Shown here: piece after piece, positions 37,511 through 44,140 of the stretch
Layout: each line of letters opens with the position of its first letter
How positions within the stretch are numbered: the stretch's first letter is position 1
Assembly: GCF_018130545.1 (NCBI RefSeq)
Contig: NZ_JAFCKF010000001.1
Coordinates: 1,240,001 to 1,304,000, forward strand
Reading direction: 5' to 3'
Length of the DNA stretch: 64,000 nucleotides
Source: Bradyrhizobium tropiciagri
GTDB lineage: Bacteria; Pseudomonadota; Alphaproteobacteria; Rhizobiales; Xanthobacteraceae
The notes under the pieces: generated by a model
The model's input: only the letters and a program-made list of their open reading frames with translations
Told to the model about the DNA's origin: nothing
Databases searched by the model: none
Translations under genes and position numbers: made by a program

Positions 37511-39970
37511 ATGAATCCGGTTGCCGACATTCCTGGTCTGACTGCCTTGTGGCAGAGAGCGTCGGGTGGCGATCCCGCGGTGAAGATCGCGATCATCGAC
37601 GGCCCCGTCGATCTCAATCATCCCTCGCTCAGGCAGGCCCGCATCACCATGGGCGGCGAGTTCGTCGCGCCGTCTTCGCCGACGATCCAGTCCGAGCACG
37701 GCACCCATGTCACGAGCGTGCTGATGGGCACGCCCGGCAGCCCGGTGCTCGGCGTCGCGCCGAATTGCAGCGCGACCGTGTTCTCGATCTATCGCGAGGA
37801 TGCCGCCGGGCAGATCGAACCGTCCTCGCAAAGCACATTGGCGCTCGCGATCAACCAGGCGCTGGCCGTGGGCGCCGACATCATCAATATCAGCAGCGGC
37901 CAGCAATCGGCGACGGGACAGGCCGATCGCATTCTGGTCGACGCGGTGCGCGCCTGCGAACGCGCCGGCAAGCTGATCGTCGCCGCGGCCGGCAATGACG
38001 GCTGTCGCTGCGTCCAGGTGCCGGGCAGCCTCGCTTCGGTGCTTGCGGTCGGCGCATGCGACCTGGCTGGCAATCCGCTGCCGTTCAGCAATTTCGGCGA
38101 CGCCTATCTCGAGAACGGCATCCTCGCGCCAGGCGAGAACATCGCCGGCGCCTCACCGGTTCGCAATGTCAGCCTGCGATCCGGAACGAGTTTCGCTGCG
38201 CCGATCGTCACCGGTGTCGTCGCGCTGCTGCTCTCCTGCTTGCGCCAGAATGGGCGCAAGGCCGATCCGCAAGCCGTCCGTGCCGCGCTGCTCGAAAGCG
38301 CGGCGCCCTGCCGCAACGACGGCAGCGCCTCGCGCTGCCTCGCCGGACGGCTCGATATTCCCGCGGCTGTCGCCGCCCTGCTTGGCGAGCAGGCGGACGC
38401 CGTCATGCCGTCGGGTGCTACGGCCGCGCCTCCCCGCTTCTGGGGAGTGTCCGCGCGCTCTTTCGTCCAACCGTCATCCGCCGCTCAGCCAACTGCAACC
38501 AGAGAGGGTTCCATGGGAGATCTATCAGCAATGTCTGCACCATCGGCTCCGCGCATATTCGGGCCCGACGGCTCGGTCCTGCGAAGCAGCGCCGGGATCA
38601 TGCCAAGCGAGGCGCAGGCCGCCGCGCCGGCAGCACCTGCGGCCATGGCCGTTCCCGTTGATCACGGTGTCGTTGCCGCGCCGATCGCTGCGCCCGCGCC
38701 TTATCCGTATCACGCGCCCCATCCGGGCGGCGACATGGTCTGGATGCCGGCACCGCAGATGATGATGCCGGCACCGATGATGATGCCGCAGATGGCGATG
38801 CCGGCGGCCGGCATGATGCCGCAGACCTGGCTGCAGCCGCAGCAACTGCCGGCGCTGATGCCGAGCCACGCGCTTCCCGTCGCAATGCCGCAGCAGGCGC
38901 CGCCGATGTACGAAGCGCCCGCGGTCCGGACCAGCGAGAAGAATTGCGGCTGTGGCGGCGGCGGCATGCGTCCGCGGGGCGCTACGGCCGAGTCGACCGG
39001 TCAACTCGCCTTCCCGATCGGCCGGCTGTTCTACGATTTCGGCAAGGAAGCCCGCCTCGATTACTTCGTGCAGGCCATCGCCAACTGGCGCGACAGCCTG
39101 ATCGGACGCGGCGATCCGGCGTTCGGACCCGAACGCGACCACTCCGGCGATACCTCGGCGCCGTACAATCCGGCAATCATGGCGCGCTATCTGCTGAACC
39201 AGGCCGAAGGTGAGAGCGCGACGCCGGCCGGTGCCGGCAACAACTTCCCGGACGCCGACGCCATCACCTGGACGATGACGATCGATTCGATCCCGATCTA
39301 CGCGATCAAGCCGCTCGATGTGTTCGGTCTCGGGTTCTTCGCGGCGCTGATCCTGGCGTTGTGGCACCAGGAGGTCTCGCATGACGATCCCGCGACGACC
39401 CGGACCGTCGTCCTGGCGACGGCGGCTGCCGCCGGTGACTCGCGACCGGCGCCGCGCCCGGCATTCCCGGGACCCGGCGGCGTTGCGCGGGTCTCGATGG
39501 CGGGTTGGGTCGACAGCACCAACACGACCAAGCTCCTCAACGGCACCGTCGTGCCGACGCTGGTGACCGACTGGCGCGGCTTCTACCAGTGGGATCTGTT
39601 CACGTTGTTCGGGCCCAATTCCGATACCTGGCCCGACGGTGCCGAGGGCTTCCTCGACCGCATCTACAACGAGTTCCGCAACGTCGGTCTCTCGCCGCAG
39701 GATCGCGCGCTGAACTACTCGGCGATGAATGCCTACAACACGCGGAAGATCTTCGCCGACGTCGCCAAGAAGGGCCTGCGGCTCGACACCGTCGAGGTGG
39801 ACCAGAGCGTCATCTGCCGGCCGGACTCGGATTGCCACGACGTGACCTACCGCTTCTTCAACCCGACGCAGGTCCTGACCCAGGCCCGCGAAGTCTATCA
39901 GTACACGATCGACGTCAGCGACGTGGTGCCGGTGGCGGTCGGGCCGCTGCGGCAGTGGCAGGTCTATTGA
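37511..39970 (+). CDS. Subtilase (S8) with C-terminal PatG-like domain
   Basis: Multi-domain protein of 819 residues. Residues 1-300 are a subtilisin-like protease with Asp30 (AIIDGPVDLNHP), His63 (SEHGTHVTS), Asn162 (AAAGND) and Ser227 (RSGTSFAAP), all intact. A roughly 190-residue linker follows, rich in Ala, Pro and Met (runs of MMMPAP and MPQ). A short Cys/Gly knot NCGCGGGG lies near 478-485. From about 498 to the end comes a domain resembling the C-terminal part of PatG, the cyanobactin maturation protease: FPIGRLFYDFGKEARLDYF, an IPIYAIKPLDVFG segment, and later WRGFYQWDLFTL. No signal peptide is seen, so it is likely cytoplasmic. ATG 37511 gives the family-like start IPGLTALW. Followed by small ORFs; probably a peptide-processing enzyme. 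Confidence 0.85.
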   Translation: MNPVADIPGLTALWQRASGGDPAVKIAIIDGPVDLNHPSLRQARITMGGEFVAPSSPTIQSEHGTHVTSVLMGTPGSPVLGVAPNCSATVFSIYREDAAGQIEPSSQSTLALAINQALAVGADIINISSGQQSATGQADRILVDAVRACERAGKLIVAAAGNDGCRCVQVPGSLASVLAVGACDLAGNPLPFSNFGDAYLENGILAPGENIAGASPVRNVSLRSGTSFAAPIVTGVVALLLSCLRQNGRKADPQAVRAALLESAAPCRNDGSASRCLAGRLDIPAAVAALLGEQADAVMPSGATAAPPRFWGVSARSFVQPSSAAQPTATREGSMGDLSAMSAPSAPRIFGPDGSVLRSSAGIMPSEAQAAAPAAPAAMAVPVDHGVVAAPIAAPAPYPYHAPHPGGDMVWMPAPQMMMPAPMMMPQMAMPAAGMMPQTWLQPQQLPALMPSHALPVAMPQQAPPMYEAPAVRTSEKNCGCGGGGMRPRGATAESTGQLAFPIGRLFYDFGKEARLDYFVQAIANWRDSLIGRGDPAFGPERDHSGDTSAPYNPAIMARYLLNQAEGESATPAGAGNNFPDADAITWTMTIDSIPIYAIKPLDVFGLGFFAALILALWHQEVSHDDPATTRTVVLATAAAAGDSRPAPRPAFPGPGGVARVSMAGWVDSTNTTKLLNGTVVPTLVTDWRGFYQWDLFTLFGPNSDTWPDGAEGFLDRIYNEFRNVGLSPQDRALNYSAMNAYNTRKIFADVAKKGLRLDTVEVDQSVICRPDSDCHDVTYRFFNPTQVLTQAREVYQYTIDVSDVVPVAVGPLRQWQVY

Positions 39971-39978
39971 CGCGATTG

Positions 39979-39998
39979 CTCCTCTGCGTCCGGAGGAG
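39979..39998 (+). promoter_or_regulatory. Possible SD-sequestering hairpin after the PatG-like gene
   Basis: CTCCTC (39979-39984) can pair with GAGGAG (39993-39998), the strongest Shine-Dalgarno in the intergenic stretch, which lies 8 bases before GTG 40007. This GTG opens a 14-codon frame ending at 40051 whose TGA overlaps ATG 40048. The next frame (39 codons) runs to 40167 across the start of the 63-aa gene. It may be a translational switch; it is unproven. Confidence 0.3.
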
Positions 39999-40144
39999 AT
40001 CTGAACGTGGCGCGAATTGGCGTCACGTGGTCCGGGGGATCGACGCGATGAGCGATCCCCTGGGCGACGTCCAGCGACGGCTGCCCCGGTCGGTGCCCAC
40101 CTCCGGTCGTTGCCGTCAATTCAAACCGAAAGAAGGAGCTGAAC

Positions 40145-40336
40145 ATGTACGCAAGGAACGACTTTGAGACCTTCGGCAGCGTGCGTAGCCCGATCCAGTG
40201 TGAGGGCATCGAGCGCGGTCCGAAGCGGATTGCCGAAGTGGCGACCAACGGGTCGGTCAACCCGCAGGGTTGGCAGGACATCGTGGGCGGCGTCGTGCAG
40301 GCGCTGCCGGGCGTCCTCGGTGCCTTCGGCATCTGA
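40145..40336 (+). CDS. 63-aa small protein, candidate substrate of the PatG-like protease
   Basis: Unrecognised protein of 63 residues with an excellent ribosome binding site (AAGGAG, 7 bases before the ATG). The first 40 residues are polar, with a charged stretch (EGIERGPKRIAEVATNG) and one cysteine (Cys19). The last 20 (QDIVGGVVQALPGVLGAFGI) are hydrophobic and look like an amphipathic or membrane-active helix. This leader-plus-core layout is what a bacteriocin or ribosomal peptide precursor would look like. No double-glycine or cyanobactin-type AYDG site is evident; the GPKR and TNG positions are possible cleavage points. It starts 174 bp after the PatG-like gene. Alternative: a structural or toxin-like peptide. 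Confidence 0.7.
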   Translation: MYARNDFETFGSVRSPIQCEGIERGPKRIAEVATNGSVNPQGWQDIVGGVVQALPGVLGAFGI

Positions 40337-40347
40337 TCGCCAAACTC

Positions 40348-40370
40348 GGGGCCCGGCGATGTCGGGCCCC
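40348..40370 (+). terminator. Hairpin between the 63-aa and 59-aa genes
   Basis: GGGGCCCG (40348-40355) pairs with CGGGCCCC (40363-40370) around a 7-base loop, 12 bp after the 63-aa gene. It lacks a T-tract, so it is likely an attenuator or mRNA-stabilising stem that would let the first small gene be expressed more strongly than the following ones. Confidence 0.6.
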
Positions 40371-40393
40371 ACCCCATCCTCGAGGAGGCCGAC

Positions 40394-40573
40394 ATGATCC
40401 AGAAATCCACCGCCAGGAGCGCGCAGCAACAGCAGCAGAACGGTCGCCGGATCGAGCCCTCCGGCAAGATTGTCGTGTCGTCCGTCGTGACGCACGCCTC
40501 GCTGCTCGCCGCGATCAGCGACCGCAACCCGATCATCGCCAAACGCACCACATCCGACGAGGACAAATCCTGA
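40394..40573 (+). CDS. 59-aa small protein
   Basis: Short open frame of 59 codons with a strong GAGGAGG ribosome binding site 5 bases before the ATG. The sequence starts with IQKSTARSA, then a QQQQQ run, NGRRIEPSGK, a hydrophobic IVVSSVVTHASLLAAI segment and a charged end (KRTTSDEDKS). I recognise no family. The strong ribosome binding site and the tight spacing between neighbouring small genes argue that it is translated. It has no cysteine and no signal peptide. It may be a second substrate or an immunity/accessory peptide of the locus. Confidence 0.6.
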   Translation: MIQKSTARSAQQQQQNGRRIEPSGKIVVSSVVTHASLLAAISDRNPIIAKRTTSDEDKS

Positions 40574-40623
40574 CGTCCAAATCCTGAAATCATCGTCATC
40601 ACCGAACCTATGGAGCCGATGCC

Positions 40624-40965
40624 ATGGCAAGAACGCCCCGCAATTCCGGATCCGACAGCGCCGCCTCTCCGCCGCCGGCGGAAGCAGCATCCGCAGCGTC
40701 AAGCATTGCCGAGGCGCGGCGCCCGTTGGAGGCAGCTGTTGTCGCCCGTCCGCAGATCGCCACCACGCCCGCACCGCCGACAACGTCGGCCTATATGGCG
40801 CCGCCGCAGGGCCCGGGTGCTCCGCAGCAGATGCGCCATGATGGCTCGCCGCGTGCGGAGGCGCGGCTCAACACCGCAATGAAGATCCTGCTCGATCCCA
40901 CAGCGCGCGCGCTGCCGAGCAAGGTCTATTCCGGACAGGCGCGAAACTGGACCCGCAGGCCGTGA
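40624..40965 (+). CDS. 113-aa Ala/Pro-rich small protein
   Basis: Protein of 113 residues without a recognised family. Residues 1-80 are low complexity, rich in Ala, Pro and Ser (for example EAASAASSIAEARRPLEAAV), and likely disordered. The C-terminal third is more ordered (EARLNTAMKILLDPTARALP, then SKVYSGQARNWTRRP). GGAG lies 9 bases before the ATG. It is 50 bp after the 59-aa gene and 95 bp before a methyltransferase-like membrane protein gene. The Ala/Pro-rich region recalls the linker of the PatG-like protease, but I see no direct homology. Confidence 0.6.
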   Translation: MARTPRNSGSDSAASPPPAEAASAASSIAEARRPLEAAVVARPQIATTPAPPTTSAYMAPPQGPGAPQQMRHDGSPRAEARLNTAMKILLDPTARALPSKVYSGQARNWTRRP

Positions 40966-41060
40966 TCGGTCATGCGCGCTGAACCGCGCTACGCTGCAAA
41001 GGCACGCAACGGCCCGCTCGATTCCAGCGGCGCGGCCGTTGCCGCTCGTCGGAGAGAGAG

Positions 41061-41747
41061 ATGAACGAGACCAGCAATCCGCCACGCATCAATCTGCGCC
41101 GCGCCGCCCTCACCTTTATCGGCCTCGGGGCACTGCTGTTTCTGGCGGCCGGCACCTTGCGATGGGCCGGCGCCTGGGTATTCCTGTTCGAGATCACGAT
41201 CGGCGGGCTGATCACCGAGGCCTGGCTTGCGAGGCATGATCCGGGCCTGCTGGCAGAGCGGCGCACCGCGCGCGGCCAGGCCGGATGGGACCGCATCATC
41301 ACGACGATCATGCCGCTGTTGTGGCTGACATGGCTGCCACTGATGGCGCTCGACACGATCCGCTACCAGGCATCGCTCGTTCCCGTCGGGCTGCAATGCG
41401 CCGGCGCGGTCATGATCGCCGCATCGTTCTACATCGTCTACCGGACCTACCGGGAAAACAGCTACGCCGCGCCGGTCGTCAAGATCCAGCGCGACCGCGG
41501 GCATGCGGCGGTGACCACGGGACCGTACGCCTATGTGCGGCACCCGATCTATGCCAGCGGCCTCTTGACCTATGTCGGCGCGCCGCTGCTGCTCGGCTCC
41601 TGGTATGGCCTCGCCATCGTGCCTGTGATGGCGGCGCTGCTCGGCCTGCGGTCGATGATGGAGGAGCGCATGCTTACCGCCGAGCTCGACGGCTATGCCG
41701 ACTATCTCACCCGCGTGCGCTATCGCCTGGTCCCGATGGTCTGGTGA
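41061..41747 (+). CDS. Isoprenylcysteine carboxyl methyltransferase (ICMT) family membrane protein
   Basis: Integral membrane protein of 228 residues with about five membrane segments. The C-terminal half carries the ICMT/NnrU-type SAM-binding layout: TTGPYAYVRHPIYASGLLTY and the later EERMLTAELDGYADYLTRVR. Members methylate C-terminal prenylcysteines in eukaryotes; bacterial ones have mostly unknown substrates. GGAGAGAG precedes the ATG. It lies after three small ORFs of the PatG-like locus on the same strand, which makes modification of a small-protein carboxyl group a testable idea. It could equally be an unrelated lipid methylase. The downstream HAD gene follows after 155 bp. Confidence 0.85.
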   Translation: MNETSNPPRINLRRAALTFIGLGALLFLAAGTLRWAGAWVFLFEITIGGLITEAWLARHDPGLLAERRTARGQAGWDRIITTIMPLLWLTWLPLMALDTIRYQASLVPVGLQCAGAVMIAASFYIVYRTYRENSYAAPVVKIQRDRGHAAVTTGPYAYVRHPIYASGLLTYVGAPLLLGSWYGLAIVPVMAALLGLRSMMEERMLTAELDGYADYLTRVRYRLVPMVW

Positions 41748-41902
41748 GCCCGTTCCGCATGGCGGTCTTTCGACACAAACTGGCGGCTTGCCTGATTGGC
41801 GGCAATTCCAATAAAGAGAACGGACACGCGTTTCCCTATCTTCCTGCCAGACGGCCGGAGGACGCGAGGCGAAGCCGCCACTTTGCGACGGGCAGGATTT
41901 TG

Positions 41903-42535
41903 ATGATCGAGGCAGTGATCTGGGATTTCGGCGGCGTCTTGACCACCTCGCCGTTCGAGGCATTCGCGCGTTATGAGACCGAGCGCGGTCTGCCCGTCGA
42001 CATCATCCGCCGCACCAACGCCGCCAACCATCTGGAAAACGCCTGGGCCAAATTCGAGCGCGCCGAGATCGGAATCGATGCGTTCGACGCGCTGTTCGCG
42101 ACGGAATCCAAGGCACTCGGCGCCGAGGTGCGCGGCAAGGACGTGCTGCCGCTGCTGTCCGGCGACCTGCGCCCCGAAATGGTCGAGGCGCTGAAGCGTA
42201 TCAAGGCGAAATTCAAGACCGGCTGCATCACCAACAATCTGCCGTCGAACGCGATCGGCAGCCATAGCGGGCGCACGCTCTATGTCGCCGAGGTGATGGC
42301 GCTGTTCGACCACGTGATCGAGTCCGCGAAGATCGGCCTGCGCAAGCCCGACCCGCGCATCTACCGGATGATGGTGGAGACGCTGCAGGTGAACCCGAAG
42401 CACTGCGTTTATCTCGACGATCTCGGCGTCAATCTGAAGCCGGCGCGCGAGATGGGAATGACCACGATCAAGGTCGCCAACGCCGCGCAGGCGATCGGCG
42501 AGCTCGAGGCCGCGACCGGCCTCACGCTGAGGTGA
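41903..42535 (+). CDS. HAD-superfamily hydrolase (epoxide hydrolase N-domain-like phosphatase)
   Basis: Haloacid dehalogenase-type hydrolase of 210 residues. Motif I is VIWDFGGVLT with the nucleophile Asp; motif II Ser/Thr is in GCITNN; motif III Lys is in KIGLRKPDPRIY; and motif IV is VYLDDLGVNLKPAREMGM. This pattern fits the subgroup near the phosphatase half of soluble epoxide hydrolase. In motif I the second acidic residue is replaced by glycine (DFG), which is common in this subgroup but may affect phosphatase activity. ATG 41903 is the first Met consistent with motif I; the open frame extends further upstream in a region of the preceding gene. Substrate unknown. Confidence 0.85.
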   Translation: MIEAVIWDFGGVLTTSPFEAFARYETERGLPVDIIRRTNAANHLENAWAKFERAEIGIDAFDALFATESKALGAEVRGKDVLPLLSGDLRPEMVEALKRIKAKFKTGCITNNLPSNAIGSHSGRTLYVAEVMALFDHVIESAKIGLRKPDPRIYRMMVETLQVNPKHCVYLDDLGVNLKPAREMGMTTIKVANAAQAIGELEAATGLTLR

Positions 42536-42708
42536 AACGGCCTCCCGGCCTATTCACGCCGCATTCAGGCGGCGGCTTCTAACTGTCGGCCTCCCCGTGG
42601 ATCACGGCGCGATCGCAAGATTGCATCATGATCCTTTCCTGGTCTGAGCATGACGTTCCGGAGAACCGATATCCGCGTCTCCGGATCATGCCCGCGGAGG
42701 CACATCCC

Positions 42709-43023
42709 ATGAAACGTCTCGTCGTCGCCCTTGTCTCGGCTGGTTCGCTGCTGGTCTCGGTCGCAGCATTCGCGCAATCAACCTCCGCACCGGCAGCAGC
42801 GCCGGCGGCGGCCCCCGCACAGGAGAGCGCCGCAGCGGCTCCCGTGCCCGGCGCGAAGCGGGCAGCCTGCCAGAGCGCGGCGAAAGCGCTGAAAGGCCAG
42901 GACCGGCACGACCAGGTGCAGCTCTGCATGGTGCAGGCGCATCTCGACTGCCTGAAGCAGGCGATCGACCAGAAAATCGTTGGCCCGCAGCGCAAGGATT
43001 TCGTCAAGAGCTGCGCAAGCTGA
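42709..43023 (+). CDS. Small secreted protein with cysteines
   Basis: Exported protein of 104 residues. The signal peptide is clear (KRLVVALVSAGSLLVSVAAF, cut after AFA). An Ala/Pro-rich segment is followed by a helical part with four cysteines (RAACQSAAKALKG, CMVQAHLDC, KSCAS). The pattern CxxxxKxLKG...C loosely recalls the PsiF repeat, but I would not assign it. GGAGG lies 8 bases before ATG 42709; the longer open frame from 42628 has no signal. It is a stand-alone gene before the MoxR/CoxE pair. The function is unknown. Confidence 0.7.
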   Translation: MKRLVVALVSAGSLLVSVAAFAQSTSAPAAAPAAAPAQESAAAAPVPGAKRAACQSAAKALKGQDRHDQVQLCMVQAHLDCLKQAIDQKIVGPQRKDFVKSCAS

Positions 43024-43186
43024 CGGCGGCCGCTTCCCTGGTATTGCGCTCGGCGGAATACCGAGGAACCATGCGCTAACCCCAGCCTTTAACCTCCATG
43101 CCGTTGCGGGCCGAACGAGCCTTGTGCTTTGCCCGCAACGGGCGCAGAACAGGTCCGAGTTCAAGGCAAATTCGGAGCTGATCCTC

Positions 43187-44134
43187 GTGGCTGACACCAG
43201 GCCCACCGCCTCGATCGAGGCCGTGGAAAGCGGCCTCGCCGCGCAAGGCTATATTGCAAGCCGACAGATCGCGACCGCGGTCTATCTGTCGCAGCAGATC
43301 GAGAAGCCGATCCTGGTCGAAGGCCCTGCCGGCGTCGGCAAGACCGAGCTGGCGAAGGCGATCGCCGCCTGGCGCGGCATGAAGATGATCCGCCTGCAAT
43401 GCTATGAGGGCCTCGACGAGGCCAAGGCACTGTATGAGTGGAAATACGCCAAGCAGCTGCTCTACACCCAGATCCTGAAGGACAAGCTCGGCGAAGTGCT
43501 GGGCGGCGCGCAGTCGCTGGCCGCGGCGCTCGACCAGCTCCACACCTTCGGCGACGTGTTCTTCTCCAAGGAATTCGTCGAGCCGCGGCCGCTGCTGCAG
43601 GCGCTGGAGCAACCGGCCGGCTGCGTGCTGCTGATCGACGAGATCGACAAATCGGACGCCGAATTCGAATCGTTGCTGCTGGAGATCCTCTCGGACTTCC
43701 AGGTCACGATCCCCGAGCTTGGCACCGTCTCCGCGGTGGCGCCGCCGACCGTGATCCTGACCTCGAACAGCGAGCGCGATCTCGGCGACGCCTTGAAGCG
43801 GCGCTGCCTGCATCTGCATATCGGCTTCCCCGAGCAGAAGCTGGAAGAGCGCATCGTCGAGAGCCGGGTGCCCGGCATCTCGCAGACGCTGCGCAAGCAG
43901 ATGGTCGGCTTCATCCACGAGATCCGCTCGCTGGACTTGAAGAAGCTGCCCTCGGTCAGCGAGGCGATCGACTGGGCGCGCGTGCTGGTGCTGCTGCAGG
44001 CCGGCGAGCTCGATACCGAGATCGTCAAGGACACGCTGAACGTGCTGCTGAAATACGAGGCCGATATCGAGGCCGCGACGCCGCAGATCTCGTCCTTCAT
44101 CGCCAAGGCGTCGCGTCAAGGCGTGTTCAGCTAG
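43187..44134 (+). CDS. MoxR-type AAA+ ATPase (CoxD-like)
   Basis: AAA+ chaperone-like ATPase of 315 residues. Walker A is EGPAGVGKTELAKAIA, Walker B VLLIDEIDKSD, sensor 1 VILTSNSERD and the arginine finger region LKRRCLHLHIGFP. MoxR ATPases work with VWA-domain partners to insert metals or activate enzymes; here the VWA gene follows 6 bp after the stop. The GTG at 43187 has GGAG upstream and begins ADTRPTASIE, matching family length; the upstream open frame is not conserved. The client of the pair is not encoded nearby, since the molybdenum hydroxylase genes start at 47.6 kb. CoxD-like proteins insert metal into CO dehydrogenase, so that enzyme is one candidate client (inference). Confidence 0.9.
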   Translation: MADTRPTASIEAVESGLAAQGYIASRQIATAVYLSQQIEKPILVEGPAGVGKTELAKAIAAWRGMKMIRLQCYEGLDEAKALYEWKYAKQLLYTQILKDKLGEVLGGAQSLAAALDQLHTFGDVFFSKEFVEPRPLLQALEQPAGCVLLIDEIDKSDAEFESLLLEILSDFQVTIPELGTVSAVAPPTVILTSNSERDLGDALKRRCLHLHIGFPEQKLEERIVESRVPGISQTLRKQMVGFIHEIRSLDLKKLPSVSEAIDWARVLVLLQAGELDTEIVKDTLNVLLKYEADIEAATPQISSFIAKASRQGVFS

Positions 44135-44140
44135 GCCAAG

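Noticed and set aside
38525-39838. 437-codon minus-strand frame opposite the PatG-like domain
   Set aside because: Looked at as a possible overlapping gene of the candidate peptide locus, but Arg/His-rich with no ribosome binding site and opposite a conserved domain.
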